This document shows, in pieces, positions 37,964 to 47,867 of a stretch of DNA of 64,000 bases. Below the pieces are notes generated by a model. The model was given only the letters and a program-made list of their open reading frames with translations, was not told where the DNA came from and made no database searches. The translations under genes were made by a program, and so were the position numbers. How positions within the stretch are numbered: position 1 is the stretch's first letter; every line of letters begins with the position of its first letter. Source of the stretch: Superficieibacter sp. 1612_C1 (GTDB lineage: Bacteria; Pseudomonadota; Gammaproteobacteria; Enterobacterales; Enterobacteriaceae); contig NZ_JADGMI010000003.1 of NCBI RefSeq assembly GCF_015234305.1, forward strand, positions 310,001 through 374,000, read 5' to 3'.

Positions 37964-39397
37964 ATGAAGCAAGGTTTGCAATTAAGGTTTAGTCAACAGC
38001 TTGCGATGACGCCGCAGCTGCAACAGGCCATCCGCCTGCTGCAACTGTCGACGCTGGAATTACAGCAAGAACTCCAACAGGCACTGGAAAGTAATCCACT
38101 GCTTGAGCAAACCGATCTTCACGATGAGATAGACGCCAAAGAATCCCCGGACAACGAATCGCTGGACAGCGTTGACGCGCTGGAACAAAAAGATATGCCG
38201 GAGGAGCTTCCTCTGGACGCCAGCTGGGACGAAATCTACACCGCCGGCACCCCTTCCGGTAATGGCGTGGACTATCAGGATGACGAACTGCCCGTTTATC
38301 AGGGCGAAACCACCCAGTCTCTTCAGGACTATCTGATGTGGCAGGTCGAGCTGACGCCGTTCTCCGACACCGATCGCGCCATTGCGACCTCGATTGTCGA
38401 TGCGGTTGACGACACCGGTTATCTGACCATCTCCGTTGAAGACATCCTCGAAAGCATGGGCGATGGCGATATCGGGCTGGACGAAGTGGAAGCCGTGCTA
38501 AAGCGTGTGCAGCGGTTCGATCCGGTCGGCGTTGCCGCGAAAGATCTGCGCGACTGCCTGCTGATCCAGCTCTCGCAGTTTGCCAAAACGACCCCCTGGA
38601 TCGCCGAAGCGCAGCTGATTATCAGCAACCATCTTGATCTGCTCGCCAACCATGATTTTCGCACCCTGATGCGCGTCACTCGCCTGAAGGAAGAGGTGCT
38701 GAAAGAGGCGGTGAATCTTATTCAGTCGCTGGATCCGCGTCCGGGTCAGTCGATCCAGACCGGCGAGCCGGAATATGTCATTCCGGACGTGCTGGTGCGC
38801 AAAGTCAGCGGTCACTGGGTGGTCGAACTGAATTCCGACAGCATTCCGCGTTTGCAAATTAATCAGCACTACGCGGCGATGGGCGGCAGCACTCGTAACG
38901 ATGCGGATAACCAGTACATTCGCAGCAATCTTCAGGAAGCGAAATGGCTGATTAAAAGCCTGGAGAGCCGCAACGACACCCTGCTGCGCGTCAGCCGCTG
39001 TATCGTCGAACAGCAGCAGGCGTTCTTTGAACAGGGCGAAGAGTATATGAAACCGATGGTGCTGGCCGATATCGCCCAGGCCGTCGAGATGCATGAATCC
39101 ACTATTTCCCGCGTGACCACCCAGAAGTATCTGCACAGTCCGCGAGGCATTTTTGAACTGAAATATTTTTTCTCCAGCCATGTGAATACCGAAGGCGGCG
39201 GCGAAGCCTCGTCGACGGCGATCCGCGCGCTGGTGAAAAAGTTGATCGCTGCGGAAAATCCCGCCAAACCGCTGAGCGACAGCAAGCTAACGACCATGCT
39301 GTCGGATCAGGGGATTATGGTGGCACGCCGCACCGTTGCGAAGTATCGAGAGTCTTTATCCATTCCGCCGTCTAACCAGCGTAAACAGCTGGTGTGA
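37964..39397 (+). CDS. rpoN: RNA polymerase sigma-54 factor
   Basis: Sigma factor for nitrogen-related and other activator-dependent promoters. The start [21 protein letters not shown] gives 477 residues, as in E. coli. The Gln/Leu-rich region I is followed by an acidic region II, the core-binding region, a helix-turn-helix and the RpoN box [11 protein letters not shown] near the C-terminus. hpf follows after 22 bases. Confidence 0.98.
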   Translation: MKQGLQLRFSQQLAMTPQLQQAIRLLQLSTLELQQELQQALESNPLLEQTDLHDEIDAKESPDNESLDSVDALEQKDMPEELPLDASWDEIYTAGTPSGNGVDYQDDELPVYQGETTQSLQDYLMWQVELTPFSDTDRAIATSIVDAVDDTGYLTISVEDILESMGDGDIGLDEVEAVLKRVQRFDPVGVAAKDLRDCLLIQLSQFAKTTPWIAEAQLIISNHLDLLANHDFRTLMRVTRLKEEVLKEAVNLIQSLDPRPGQSIQTGEPEYVIPDVLVRKVSGHWVVELNSDSIPRLQINQHYAAMGGSTRNDADNQYIRSNLQEAKWLIKSLESRNDTLLRVSRCIVEQQQAFFEQGEEYMKPMVLADIAQAVEMHESTISRVTTQKYLHSPRGIFELKYFFSSHVNTEGGGEASSTAIRALVKKLIAAENPAKPLSDSKLTTMLSDQGIMVARRTVAKYRESLSIPPSNQRKQLV

Positions 39398-39419
39398 CCC
39401 AACCGATAAGGAAGACACT

Positions 39420-39707
39420 ATGCAGCTCAACATCACTGGACACAATGTCGAGATTACTGACGCACTCCGCGATTTTGTCAGCACGAAATTTGCTAAGCTG
39501 GAGCAGTATTTTGACCGCATCAATCAGGTCTACATTGTGTTAAAAGTGGAGAAAGTGACTCACATTTCGGATGCCACCCTGCATGTCAACGGGGGGGAAA
39601 TTCATGCCAGTGCGGAAGGGCAGGATATGTACGCGGCTATCGACGGTTTAATTGATAAACTGGCGCGACAGCTAACCAAACATAAAGATAAACTGAAACA
39701 ACACTGA
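39420..39707 (+). CDS. hpf: Hpf, ribosome hibernation promoting factor
   Basis: Short-form hibernation factor that helps convert 90S dimers to 100S. It has 95 residues, starting MQLNITGHNVEITDALRDFV and ending KDKLKQH. It lies between rpoN and ptsN as in E. coli. Confidence 0.96.
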   Translation: MQLNITGHNVEITDALRDFVSTKFAKLEQYFDRINQVYIVLKVEKVTHISDATLHVNGGEIHASAEGQDMYAAIDGLIDKLARQLTKHKDKLKQH

Positions 39708-39764
39708 TTGTCCCGGTGCTCGCCTGATGTCACGTAGTGCGTCAGGCGACGCTTAGGTGAAATT

Positions 39765-40253
39765 ATGATAAATAATGATTCAGCTCTACAACTAAGCACT
39801 GTCCTTAACCAGGAATGTACCCGCAGTAACGTTCATTGCCAGAGCAAAAAACGTGCGCTGGAAATTATCAGTGAGCTGGCAGCAAAGCAGCTTAGCCTGC
39901 CACCGCAGGTGGTCTTCGAGGCGATCCTCACCCGTGAAAAGATGGGGAGTACCGGCATCGGTAACGGCCTCGCGATCCCACACGGCAAGCTGGAAGAGGA
40001 CACGCTGCGCGCGGTGGGCGTCTTCGTACAACTGGAAACGCCAATTGCCTTCGACGCTATCGATAATCAGCCGGTGGATCTGCTGTTCGCTCTGCTGGTG
40101 CCTGCCGACCAGACGAAGACGCATTTGCATACCCTCTCGCTGGTGGCAAAACGGCTGGCGGATAAAACCATTTGCCGCCGCCTTCGCGCGGCGCAAAGTG
40201 ATGAAGAGCTGTATCAAATCATCACCGAAACTGAAAACAGTGATGATGTGTAG
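39765..40253 (+). CDS. ptsN: PtsN, EIIA of the nitrogen PTS
   Basis: Phosphoacceptor of the regulatory PTS-Ntr branch, influencing potassium and phosphate regulation. It has 162 residues. The phosphorylated histidine is His73 in GNGLAIPHGKLEED. The partners npr and rapZ are in the same operon. Confidence 0.97.
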   Translation: MINNDSALQLSTVLNQECTRSNVHCQSKKRALEIISELAAKQLSLPPQVVFEAILTREKMGSTGIGNGLAIPHGKLEEDTLRAVGVFVQLETPIAFDAIDNQPVDLLFALLVPADQTKTHLHTLSLVAKRLADKTICRRLRAAQSDEELYQIITETENSDDV

Positions 40254-40298
40254 CAGGGATCTTGCTTTACCCTTTGCTGTACTGAGGAGAAACGGTAC

Positions 40299-41150
40299 AT
40301 GGTACTGATGATCGTCAGCGGTCGCTCAGGCTCGGGAAAATCCGTTGCCCTGCGGGCGCTGGAAGATATGGGCTTTTACTGCGTCGATAACTTGCCCGTG
40401 GTGCTGTTGCCTGAACTGGCGAAAAGTCTGGTTGACCGTCAAACGTCCGCTGCCGTCAGCATCGACGTGCGTAATATGCCGGAATCGCCGGAAATTTTTG
40501 AGCAGGCAATGCAAAATCTGCCAGAGGCGTTTTCACCGCAGCTTCTGTTCCTTGATGCCGATCGCAACACGCTGATCCGTCGCTACAGCGACACCCGTCG
40601 TCTGCATCCGCTTTCCAGCAAAAACCTGTCGCTGGAGAGCGCTATCGATCAGGAGAGCGATCTGCTGGAACCGCTGCGTTCGCGCGCCGATCTGATTGTC
40701 GACACTTCAGAGATGTCGGTGCACGAGCTGGCGGAAATGCTGCGTACCCGGCTGCTCGGCAAACGTGAACGCGAACTGACGATGGTGTTTGAGTCTTTCG
40801 GCTTCAAGCACGGCATCCCGATTGATGCCGACTACGTGTTCGACGTGCGTTTTCTGCCAAACCCGCACTGGGACCCGAAGCTGCGTCCGATGACCGGCCT
40901 CGATAAACCCGTAGCGGCGTTCCTCGACCGACACACCGAAGTGCATAACTTTATCTACCAGACGCGAAGCTACCTTGAACTGTGGCTGCCGATGCTGGAA
41001 ACCAACAATCGCAGCTACCTGACCGTGGCGATTGGCTGTACCGGCGGTAAACATCGTTCAGTTTATATTGCCGAGCAGCTGGCCGACTATTTCCGCTCAC
41101 GCGGCAAAAACGTACAGTCCCGTCACCGCACGCTGGAAAAACGCAAATGA
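40299..41150 (+). CDS. rapZ: RapZ, RNase adaptor for GlmZ decay
   Basis: Binds the sRNA GlmZ and delivers it to RNase E, sensing glucosamine-6-phosphate. It has 283 residues. The N-terminal P-loop is GRSGSGKS, and the C-terminal RNA/sugar-binding domain has [13 protein letters not shown]. It ends at KRK, one residue earlier than E. coli by my recollection. It overlaps npr by four bases. Confidence 0.96.
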   Translation: MVLMIVSGRSGSGKSVALRALEDMGFYCVDNLPVVLLPELAKSLVDRQTSAAVSIDVRNMPESPEIFEQAMQNLPEAFSPQLLFLDADRNTLIRRYSDTRRLHPLSSKNLSLESAIDQESDLLEPLRSRADLIVDTSEMSVHELAEMLRTRLLGKRERELTMVFESFGFKHGIPIDADYVFDVRFLPNPHWDPKLRPMTGLDKPVAAFLDRHTEVHNFIYQTRSYLELWLPMLETNNRSYLTVAIGCTGGKHRSVYIAEQLADYFRSRGKNVQSRHRTLEKRK

Positions 41151-41419
41151 CCGTCAAACAGATTGTTGAAGTCACCAACAAGCTGGGTATGCACGCCCGC
41201 CCGGCCATGAAGCTTTTTGAGCTGATGCAGGGTTTTGACGCGGAAGTGCTGCTGCGTAATGATGAGGGTACCGAGGCGGAGGCCAATAGCGTCATTGCGT
41301 TGCTGATGCTGGATTCCGCCAAAGGTCGCCAGATCGAGATTGAAGCCACCGGTCCGCAGGAAGTGGAAGCGCTGGCGGCAGTTATCGCGCTGTTTAATTC
41401 GGGTTTTGACGAAGATTAA
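41147..41419 (+). CDS. npr: NPr, phosphocarrier of the nitrogen PTS
   Basis: HPr-like carrier passing phosphate from PtsP to PtsN. It has 90 residues, with the active histidine His16 in [13 protein letters not shown] and the regulatory-serine region [17 protein letters not shown]. Last gene of the rpoN operon. Confidence 0.97.
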   Translation: MTVKQIVEVTNKLGMHARPAMKLFELMQGFDAEVLLRNDEGTEAEANSVIALLMLDSAKGRQIEIEATGPQEVEALAAVIALFNSGFDED

Positions 41420-41448
41420 TTGCCTGTCCCGCCACCAGGGACGGCAAT
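41419..41448 (+). terminator. Hairpin after npr
   Basis: ATTGCCtGTCCC pairs with GGGACGGCAAT with one bulged base, directly at the npr stop. No clear T run follows, so its efficiency is uncertain. Confidence 0.45.
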
Positions 41449-41636
41449 ATATTACCAGATTTAATCAATCGCGTTTTATTCCTCGCCATATCTATTTATG
41501 AGTTTCTTTTTCCGGACTTTTCCATAGTTATCGCGCCCTTTCCTCCCCTCCCCTGTAGCAATCGTTTATCGATTCCCATACTATATTAATAATTAAGTTA
41601 TAAAGTAAGCTTATTAATATACAGGGATGTATAAAC

Positions 41637-42653
41637 ATGGATTATAAAAAGATTTTCTTTTTCGCTATTTTATCAGGCATGACGCTGATAGCGGGCTGTG
41701 ATGATAAAAAAGGCGTGAGCGAGAACAGCGTTGAAACGCCAGCTAACCTGACCGAGCATAATAAAGCACAGGAAATCCTTAAATATAACGCCTATGTTGA
41801 TGTTTCTAATTATCAGTCATATGCCAACCTGCCTTATGGTGAGGATTTTGCCAATCAATTACTGAAGCAAAAACAATTCATGGCAGACTACATCAAAAAA
41901 GATAAACCATTAGATAACTATTCTACTCTCAGCGAAGATCCTATATCCGGAAAAATTGAACGACTGGAAAAAGCAGTAGCCATTAACGCCAGCCTGCCAA
42001 AGCTTGATAACGCTGCTGCGACGTATTTACAACAGTTGAAAACGCTACAACCTCTTAATGATGAACTGTCGCTGTACGCAAACACTAAAGAATACCTTAT
42101 CGATAAAGGTGATCTATTCAAACAAAAAGGGCCGCGACTTATTGCACAAATAGAGGAGGTTATTAAAGCAGAAAATGCATTTGAAGATGAAATGACACAG
42201 CATGATAATCAGTTGGTGAAAGCGCAATTTGAGTCTGCTGAAAAAAATTCTCTCGCCTATTTCCGCAATGGCGTTATCTACTATGAGAAAATAATTTCTC
42301 ATGATATGGGAGACCAGCTCGATCAGGTTGACAACGACACGCTCGCCCGAATTGATGCCAATACCAATACTCTGGCCGATTTAATGAAAGGCTATGACAA
42401 AATTAAGTCGGTAAGCAGTAACACCTGCACCTCTGATATTACTCTTTTTATCGCCTCGTCTCGTAGCATGACAAAAAAAATGAGAGACGACGCAAAACAT
42501 TATCTCGCCAGTAACGATGCTTATTCGGATGAGTTAAAAGCAAGCTCCCTAGTTTACAGAAAATTATCAGAATCCTCTGCGGAAAGCGACTTTGAAAGCC
42601 TTATGAGCCACTTGTCAAGTTTGATTGACAAAATGAACGCCGATCAGTGTTAA
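41637..42653 (+). CDS. Putative lipoprotein, DUF3829 (YiiG-like)
   Basis: A 338-residue predicted lipoprotein, starting MDYKKIFFFAILSGMTLIAGC with the lipobox at Cys21. Asp at +2 predicts retention in the inner membrane. The rest is acidic and mostly helical, with two cysteines near the end (SNTCTS and the final ADQC). It resembles the YiiG/DUF3829 family in composition, signal and helical layout, but I am not certain. The gene and its flanks are clearly AT-richer than the neighbours, and E. coli K-12 has npr directly followed by yrbL, so this looks acquired. Function unknown. Confidence 0.7.
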   Translation: MDYKKIFFFAILSGMTLIAGCDDKKGVSENSVETPANLTEHNKAQEILKYNAYVDVSNYQSYANLPYGEDFANQLLKQKQFMADYIKKDKPLDNYSTLSEDPISGKIERLEKAVAINASLPKLDNAAATYLQQLKTLQPLNDELSLYANTKEYLIDKGDLFKQKGPRLIAQIEEVIKAENAFEDEMTQHDNQLVKAQFESAEKNSLAYFRNGVIYYEKIISHDMGDQLDQVDNDTLARIDANTNTLADLMKGYDKIKSVSSNTCTSDITLFIASSRSMTKKMRDDAKHYLASNDAYSDELKASSLVYRKLSESSAESDFESLMSHLSSLIDKMNADQC

Positions 42654-42718
42654 AAGACCGTTAAGCCACATCAACCCTAATTTGTACATTCCGTGCTCTT
42701 TTTACGTTCGGAGTGAAC

Positions 42719-42735
42719 CTTAAGAAAACCTTAAC
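42719..42735. promoter_or_regulatory. PmrA/BasR-box-like direct repeat upstream of yrbL
   Basis: CTTAAG-AAAAC-CTTAAC is a direct repeat of six-base units with a five-base spacer, the spacing of PmrA (BasR) boxes. It lies about 75 bases upstream of the yrbL start. E. coli yrbL is known as a PhoP-regulated gene; a clear PhoP box is not obvious here. Confidence 0.4.
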
Positions 42736-42809
42736 TTGCCCGTTGAGGTTCCATTTAAGTCCCTCATTCATACTAATGAGGAGTGAGCAAATATTTTCAG
42801 GACGGCTTT

Positions 42810-43445
42810 ATGATTTACTTATCTGACCAAATCCCGCTGGGAACCGGACGGCACCGCCAGTGCTATACGCACCCGGAAAATGCTCAACGCTGCATTAAAA
42901 TTATCTATAACGCTGACCAGAGCGGTCTTAAAGAAATTAAGCGTGAGCTGCGCTACTACGCACATCTTTCACGCTATCTCAAGGACTGGAGCGGCATTCC
43001 GCAGTATTACGGAACGGTAGAGACCGACCTGGGTACGGGATATGTCTATGACATCATCACGGATTTCGACGGCAAACCCTCTGTGACGCTGAAAGAATTT
43101 GCCGACCAGTGCCGCTATCAGCACGATGCAGCCCTGCTGCGTGAAGCATTAAAAACGCTAAAGCGTTATCTGCATGATAATCACATCGTTACCATGACCC
43201 TGAAACCGCAAAATATTCTCTGCCGTCGGATCAGCGAGTCGGAAATAGTCCCGGTGGTCTGTGACAATATCGGTGAAAGCACGTTGATTCCGCTGGCCAG
43301 CTGGTCTGCCTGGTTCTGCCACCGCAAACAGGCGCGGCTGTGGGCGCGTTTTATGCAGCAGCCCGCGCTGGTCGCAGCACTGGGGTCCGGTGATGAAAGC
43401 CAGAAAGGCAGTATGCCTGTTACGCTAACCTCGCGTCAGGCTTAG
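42810..43445 (+). CDS. yrbL: YrbL, PhoP-regulon kinase-like protein
   Basis: A 211-residue protein of the YrbL family, with a kinase-like fold inferred from the family. The start [31 protein letters not shown] matches E. coli; a longer frame adds nine residues. The segments [27 protein letters not shown] are conserved and place a possible catalytic loop. The end overlaps convergent mtgA by four bases. Confidence 0.9.
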   Translation: MIYLSDQIPLGTGRHRQCYTHPENAQRCIKIIYNADQSGLKEIKRELRYYAHLSRYLKDWSGIPQYYGTVETDLGTGYVYDIITDFDGKPSVTLKEFADQCRYQHDAALLREALKTLKRYLHDNHIVTMTLKPQNILCRRISESEIVPVVCDNIGESTLIPLASWSAWFCHRKQARLWARFMQQPALVAALGSGDESQKGSMPVTLTSRQA

Positions 43446-44170
43446 TGCAGTCTGTTTTGAACCATAAACGATTCGCCGCCCAGCTGGCGCATCTGGCGCA
43501 AAATCCACGCCTGACGGCTGCGCACGTAGCCTGAGGGCGCATCGGCTTTAAAGCGGATCGGGTTAGGCAGAACGGCTGCCAGCAGCGCGGCTTCGGACAT
43601 TGTTAATTTGCTCGCGGGCTTGTGGAAATAATGCTGCGCCGCGGCTTCCACGCCAAAAACCCCGGAGCCAAATTCAGCTACGTTGAGGTACACCGTCAGG
43701 ATCCTTTTTTTACTCCACACCGTCTCAATGCCCACCGTCAGCCCCGCTTCCAGTCCTTTACGCAGCCAGCTTCGGCCATCCCACAGAAACAGATTTTTCG
43801 CCGTCTGCTGCGAGAGCGTTGATGCGCCGCGGATGCGCGTTTCGTGTCGCTGATTGTGGCTCAGCGCTTTTTCAATCGCGGCGACATCAAAGCCCCAGTG
43901 CCGGGGGAAGGTCTGATCTTCCGCCGCAATCACCGCCAGCCCCATAAAGGGCGAGATGTCATCCATATCCACCCAGTCTGAGTGAGCCAGATAGCCGAAA
44001 TCGCCCGTCAGCCAGGCACCGATTTGGCGCTCAGCCATCACGGCAGAAAACGGCACCGGGACGATGCTGAACAGGGCAATACCCCCGCCCCAGAAAAGGG
44101 CGAGGGCCAGCATCGTGCGTATCACAATACGACGAAGCCACACAAACAGCGAGGAACGCCCTTTTCTCAT
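43442..44170 (-). CDS. mtgA: MtgA, monofunctional peptidoglycan glycosyltransferase
   Basis: Polymerises lipid II at the inner membrane without a transpeptidase domain. It has 242 residues, with an N-terminal membrane anchor (about 10-36). The GT51 motifs are [14 protein letters not shown] (catalytic glutamate), [29 protein letters not shown] and [15 protein letters not shown]. It overlaps elbB by four bases. Confidence 0.96.
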   Translation of the reverse strand: MRKGRSSLFVWLRRIVIRTMLALALFWGGGIALFSIVPVPFSAVMAERQIGAWLTGDFGYLAHSDWVDMDDISPFMGLAVIAAEDQTFPRHWGFDVAAIEKALSHNQRHETRIRGASTLSQQTAKNLFLWDGRSWLRKGLEAGLTVGIETVWSKKRILTVYLNVAEFGSGVFGVEAAAQHYFHKPASKLTMSEAALLAAVLPNPIRFKADAPSGYVRSRQAWILRQMRQLGGESFMVQNRLH

Positions 44171-44820
44171 TCCGTCAGAACCAGCACGCGCGTGACCAGT
44201 TTTTCAATGCCCGCGGCCGCCTCGGCAATATTTTCCGCCAGCATGTAAGCGGGCGTAGTGACAACTTTGTTCTCTTCATCCACCACGATGTCGTCCACCG
44301 GGCACGGCACATGTTCCGCGCCCATCTCTTCCAGCACTTCAGCGGTATCAATGTCGGTACCGATGGTGAGGCGCAGCGGAATAGCGAGAATTTTCGGCAG
44401 CATGGCAGGCGCAATGCAGATAAAACCCAGTGGCTTACCGGCACGATGCATCTCCTGCGCCAGCGCTTGCAGGTCGTGATCAACCTGGCACGCCGCGCCC
44501 TGAGCGGCAAAATTGCTCAGATTTTTCGCTGCGCCAAACCCACCGGGGACGATTAACGCATCCAGTTCCGCCGCCTGCGCCAGCGCCAGCGGCTGCACAT
44601 CGCCTCTGGCAATACGTGCCGCCTCAATTAACACGTTGCGGCTTTCCGCCATCGCTTCGCCGGTAAGATGATTGATCACCTCAGACTGGTTTTTGTCCGG
44701 CGCAAAGCAGACCGCCTGCGCGCCGTTACGGGCGATCGCCAGCAGGGCAATCACCGCTTCATGGATTTCTGTTCCGTCGTAAACGCCGCATCCACTCAGA
44801 ACCACGCCTATTTTTTTCAT
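44167..44820 (-). CDS. elbB: ElbB, DJ-1/PfpI-like glyoxalase
   Basis: A 217-residue protein of the DJ-1/PfpI superfamily; E. coli ElbB has weak glyoxalase III activity. It begins [21 protein letters not shown], and [14 protein letters not shown] contains the nucleophile-elbow cysteine. It is co-transcribed with mtgA. Confidence 0.93.
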   Translation of the reverse strand: MKKIGVVLSGCGVYDGTEIHEAVIALLAIARNGAQAVCFAPDKNQSEVINHLTGEAMAESRNVLIEAARIARGDVQPLALAQAAELDALIVPGGFGAAKNLSNFAAQGAACQVDHDLQALAQEMHRAGKPLGFICIAPAMLPKILAIPLRLTIGTDIDTAEVLEEMGAEHVPCPVDDIVVDEENKVVTTPAYMLAENIAEAAAGIEKLVTRVLVLTE

Positions 44821-44939
44821 CGTGCTATTCCTTTTTGCAACCGATTAGATCTCATTAGAAGATATGATTTAACCGCTGTGCTTCACATATTTAACTGATT
44901 CATGTAACAAATAATTTATTATTTGCTATCTTAATGAGC

Positions 44940-45059
44940 GTGCGGCCCAAGTTTGTCTGCTGTGCCTGGTGTAAGAACGCTAATTAAACAGGCGCAGCCA
45001 CGATTTCCCTGGTGTTGGCGCAGTATTAGCGCACCCCGGCCAGGCCGGGGTCATTTTTT
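44940..45059 (+). ncRNA. arcZ: ArcZ, Hfq-dependent small RNA
   Basis: This is the ArcZ locus, convergent with arcB. The 3' half contains the conserved seed region GATTTCCCTGGTGTTGGC and GCGCAGTATTAGCGC. The terminator is ACCCCGGCC-AGGCCGGGGT followed by six T. The RNA would be about 120 bases, starting GTGCGGCC after a plausible TATCTT -10. The 5' half differs more from E. coli. The RNase E-processed form should begin near 45004 (TTTCCCTGG). Its terminator overlaps the arcB stop by two bases. Confidence 0.9.
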
Positions 45060-47388
45060 ATCCGCGTTCGGCTACCCAGGCCTTTAAGACGCCGACATCG
45101 TGCTGCCAGTCCTGCTTCATCTCTTCAATCCATTCCCCAACGTTATCCCACCACGCCGGAAGATCGGAAGACTGGATCTGCTGTCCCAGCTGTTGCAGGT
45201 GACGCAGGCCGATGGAGCCCGCCGCGCCTTTAATTTTATGCCCTTCTTCCGCAATCCCTTTTTGGTCGCGCGCGGTCAGATTCGACTCCAGCACGCTAAG
45301 ATAGCCCGGCATCATTTTTTCAAAAACAGCGAGGCCGTCGGTGATGAGCTTCGGCCCGACCAGCTCGATGTACTGCTCCAGCATCTCGGTATCTAACAGA
45401 TTTTGCGTTTTACCATTATCCGTGGAAGTCACTGTTTTCTCCTCGTGGTCAGCGGTGTCCCAGAACTTTTTAATCATGGCAGTTAATGCCGGAACTGCCA
45501 GCGGTTTGCTCAGCACATCGTCCATCCCGGCATCAAAATATTCTTGTTTATCTTTCAGGACATTGGCGGTTAACGCCACCAGCGGCGGCAGTTCGTCACG
45601 ATGATAGCGCTGGGTAAGCTGACGTGAGATATCCAGTCCGGTCATATCCGGAAGCTGGATATCCAGCAGCACCAGGTCGTACTCATCCGGTTTAAACATC
45701 TCCAGCGCCGCCGTCCCGGTCATGGCGACATCCACGCTGTTACCGAGTTTTTCCAGCACCGACCGCGCGACGATGACGTTCAGTTCAATGTCTTCGACCA
45801 ACAGCACGTGCAGGGCAGGCAGCGGCAGGTCGTCATCGTCAAACGCATCTTCGACCTCTTCCGCTACCGCTGGCGCGTTCACCGTCAGGGTAAACACCGA
45901 ACCTTTACCCGGCTGGCTGGCGACGGTGATATCGCCGCCCATATTTTTCGCCAGCCGCCGTGATACCGCCAGACCAATACCGGTGCCGGTTGCCGGTTTA
46001 CCGCCATTGCTGCCTTTCACCTGATAATACATGGCAAAAATCTTATCCAGCTCCTCCTGCGGAATACCGATGCCGGAATCCTCGACCTCGAAATGAAGCG
46101 TGGAGCCCGCATCGTAGCGCACACGCACCGTCACCTGCCCCTGCTGAGTAAATTTGACCGCATTGCTGATCAGGTTCCACAGGATCTGGCGCAGCCGCGT
46201 ACCGTCGGTGGTCACTTTATGCGGCAGCGGCAGGGTTGGCTCCATCACGAAGCGCAGCCCTTTCTGGTGCGCCTGGAGGCCGGAGAGGTTCTCCAGATCG
46301 GCAAGGAAACCGGTAAAGTCCACCGGCTGAATATCGAGCTTCACGTTGCGCCGCTCAATTTTGTCCATGTCGATAATATCGTTGAAGATATTTCCCAACG
46401 TGACCGCGGAAACGTGAATAGTCTTGAGGTATTTTTCCTGTTCGCTGGTCAGATCGGTATCCAGCAGAATACGGCTCAGCCCCACAATGCCATTGAGCGG
46501 CGTACGCAGTTCATGGCTGATGGTGGAGATAAAGGTGGTCTTATCGCGACTGGCGCGCTCCAGCGCATCCTGATAGCGCTTACGCTCGGTAATGTCTCGG
46601 CCAAATCCCATCAGGCCATGCCGTTTGCCGACCCGATCGTAATAGGGCACTTTGCGGATCTCGAAACAGGCCCGGCGACCATCGGGATAGCTCAGCCACT
46701 GCTCATAGGTCAGCGAGACGTTATGACGGAAAACTTTTTCATCGGTTTCAAGCACTTTCTCCGCCGTATCGGCCGGGTAAACATCCTGGGGCTTAAGCGT
46801 GATGAGCTGTTTTTCGCTTTTCCCGGTTAACAGCTCCATCGCGCGGTTACAGCCGGAAAACTCTTTATCCTCATTACGGTAGAATACCAGATCGGGGGAG
46901 GCATCGAGAAAGGAGCGCAGGAAACTTGACTGCTGTTCAAGCTGAATTTGCGTCGCTTCACGCTCTTTCATTTCGATTTTAAGCTGTTCAAAGGTTGCAT
47001 GGCGCTCGGCCTCCGCCTTTTCGCGATCGGCAATCTCCTGATTAAGCTGAGCGATGTTGTCTTTCATCTGGACGTTTAGTTTGAGGTCGCGCTCGCGCAT
47101 CACCTCCAGTTTTTGCACCAGCCGGGAGAGACGTTGCCGCGACTCTTCCAGTTGCTCAACGACCACCGATAAAAAATAGACCGCCCACGGCGTGATGAGC
47201 AGACCAAAAAAGATAGAGCGGATGACATCAATACTCTCGACCTGCCCGCGCAACACCATAGTGACCGCCATCTGCACGGCGATAGCCAGTACCACCAGCG
47301 CCAGTGCCAGCAGCAGAGAGAATCGCACCAGCCCTAACTTCATCATCAGGTCGACGTAATACTGCGCCAGTAAACGGATTTGTTTCAT
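45058..47388 (-). CDS. arcB: ArcB, aerobic respiration sensor histidine kinase
   Basis: Tripartite hybrid kinase that phosphorylates ArcA when quinones are reduced. The start MKQIRLLAQYYVDLMMKLG gives 776 residues. Two membrane segments (about 22-47 and 58-77) are followed by a coiled coil and a PAS domain with redox cysteines Cys180 and Cys241. Next come the H box with His292 (ISHELRTP), the ATPase domain, the receiver with Asp576 (LLDIQLPD), and the HPt domain with His717 (GHKIKGAAGS). In E. coli yhcC lies upstream; here it is ytfP. Confidence 0.97.
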   Translation of the reverse strand: MKQIRLLAQYYVDLMMKLGLVRFSLLLALALVVLAIAVQMAVTMVLRGQVESIDVIRSIFFGLLITPWAVYFLSVVVEQLEESRQRLSRLVQKLEVMRERDLKLNVQMKDNIAQLNQEIADREKAEAERHATFEQLKIEMKEREATQIQLEQQSSFLRSFLDASPDLVFYRNEDKEFSGCNRAMELLTGKSEKQLITLKPQDVYPADTAEKVLETDEKVFRHNVSLTYEQWLSYPDGRRACFEIRKVPYYDRVGKRHGLMGFGRDITERKRYQDALERASRDKTTFISTISHELRTPLNGIVGLSRILLDTDLTSEQEKYLKTIHVSAVTLGNIFNDIIDMDKIERRNVKLDIQPVDFTGFLADLENLSGLQAHQKGLRFVMEPTLPLPHKVTTDGTRLRQILWNLISNAVKFTQQGQVTVRVRYDAGSTLHFEVEDSGIGIPQEELDKIFAMYYQVKGSNGGKPATGTGIGLAVSRRLAKNMGGDITVASQPGKGSVFTLTVNAPAVAEEVEDAFDDDDLPLPALHVLLVEDIELNVIVARSVLEKLGNSVDVAMTGTAALEMFKPDEYDLVLLDIQLPDMTGLDISRQLTQRYHRDELPPLVALTANVLKDKQEYFDAGMDDVLSKPLAVPALTAMIKKFWDTADHEEKTVTSTDNGKTQNLLDTEMLEQYIELVGPKLITDGLAVFEKMMPGYLSVLESNLTARDQKGIAEEGHKIKGAAGSIGLRHLQQLGQQIQSSDLPAWWDNVGEWIEEMKQDWQHDVGVLKAWVAERG

Positions 47389-47520
47389 AAAAGGTTCCTT
47401 CACCCCAGCATGGCTCAATCATACCGAATTTTGAGCAACAGGTTGAAGATTGGTTAAAAAATGTGGGTGAGAATCGCAGAGAAGCGTAAAAAATAACGCC
47501 GCCCGAAGGCGGCGCGAGGG
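47389..47520. other. Junction where E. coli gene order is broken (arcB | ytfP)
   Basis: To the left is the 72-minute E. coli neighbourhood (elbB, arcZ, arcB). To the right is the 96-minute one (ytfP, tamB, tamA, msrA). The 132 bases contain the arcB promoter region and the ytfP terminator, and no gene, insertion sequence or obvious long repeat. Confidence 0.7.
47490..47514 (-). terminator. Terminator after ytfP
   Basis: CGCCGCC / GGCGGCG (47497-47503, 47508-47514), with a 4-base loop and a U-rich tract (UUAUUUUUU) on the minus strand. Confidence 0.82.
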
Positions 47521-47865
47521 TTAGTCCTGGTGTCTGTCTAACCAGTCACCGCTGTCTATCCGCGTTAAGCCTTCCGTAGGCCGCTGATAGACATACATCC
47601 ATGCGCTCCCGTAAGGCGTCTGGATCAACTGACGTGCGTATTCGCCGCCCTTTGTGCGTAGCGCATCCAGTTCGGCAAGCGTTGCAGCATCGATACGATA
47701 AACTTCCCCAAGGACCGTGCCTTCGCCGGGCACCGCGCCTGGATAGTGGCCCAGGCTGTACAATTGGTAATTATCGATGCTGTGATCGCCCAGCCACTGA
47801 GCGTTGGTCATCCAGTGGCTGTTGCCTTGCTTACTTCGTAAACTGCCGTAGACAAATATTCGCAT
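47521..47865 (-). CDS. ytfP: YtfP, gamma-glutamylcyclotransferase-family protein
   Basis: A 114-residue protein of the GGCT/AIG2 family. The signature is MRIFVYGSLRSKQGNSHWM, and YRIDAATLAELDALRTKGGEYARQL follows; the catalytic glutamate is probably in the latter stretch. Its cellular role is unclear. It starts two bases before the tamB stop ends on the coding strand, so it is translated with tamB, as in E. coli. Confidence 0.93.
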   Translation of the reverse strand: MRIFVYGSLRSKQGNSHWMTNAQWLGDHSIDNYQLYSLGHYPGAVPGEGTVLGEVYRIDAATLAELDALRTKGGEYARQLIQTPYGSAWMYVYQRPTEGLTRIDSGDWLDRHQD

Positions 47866-47867
47866 TG

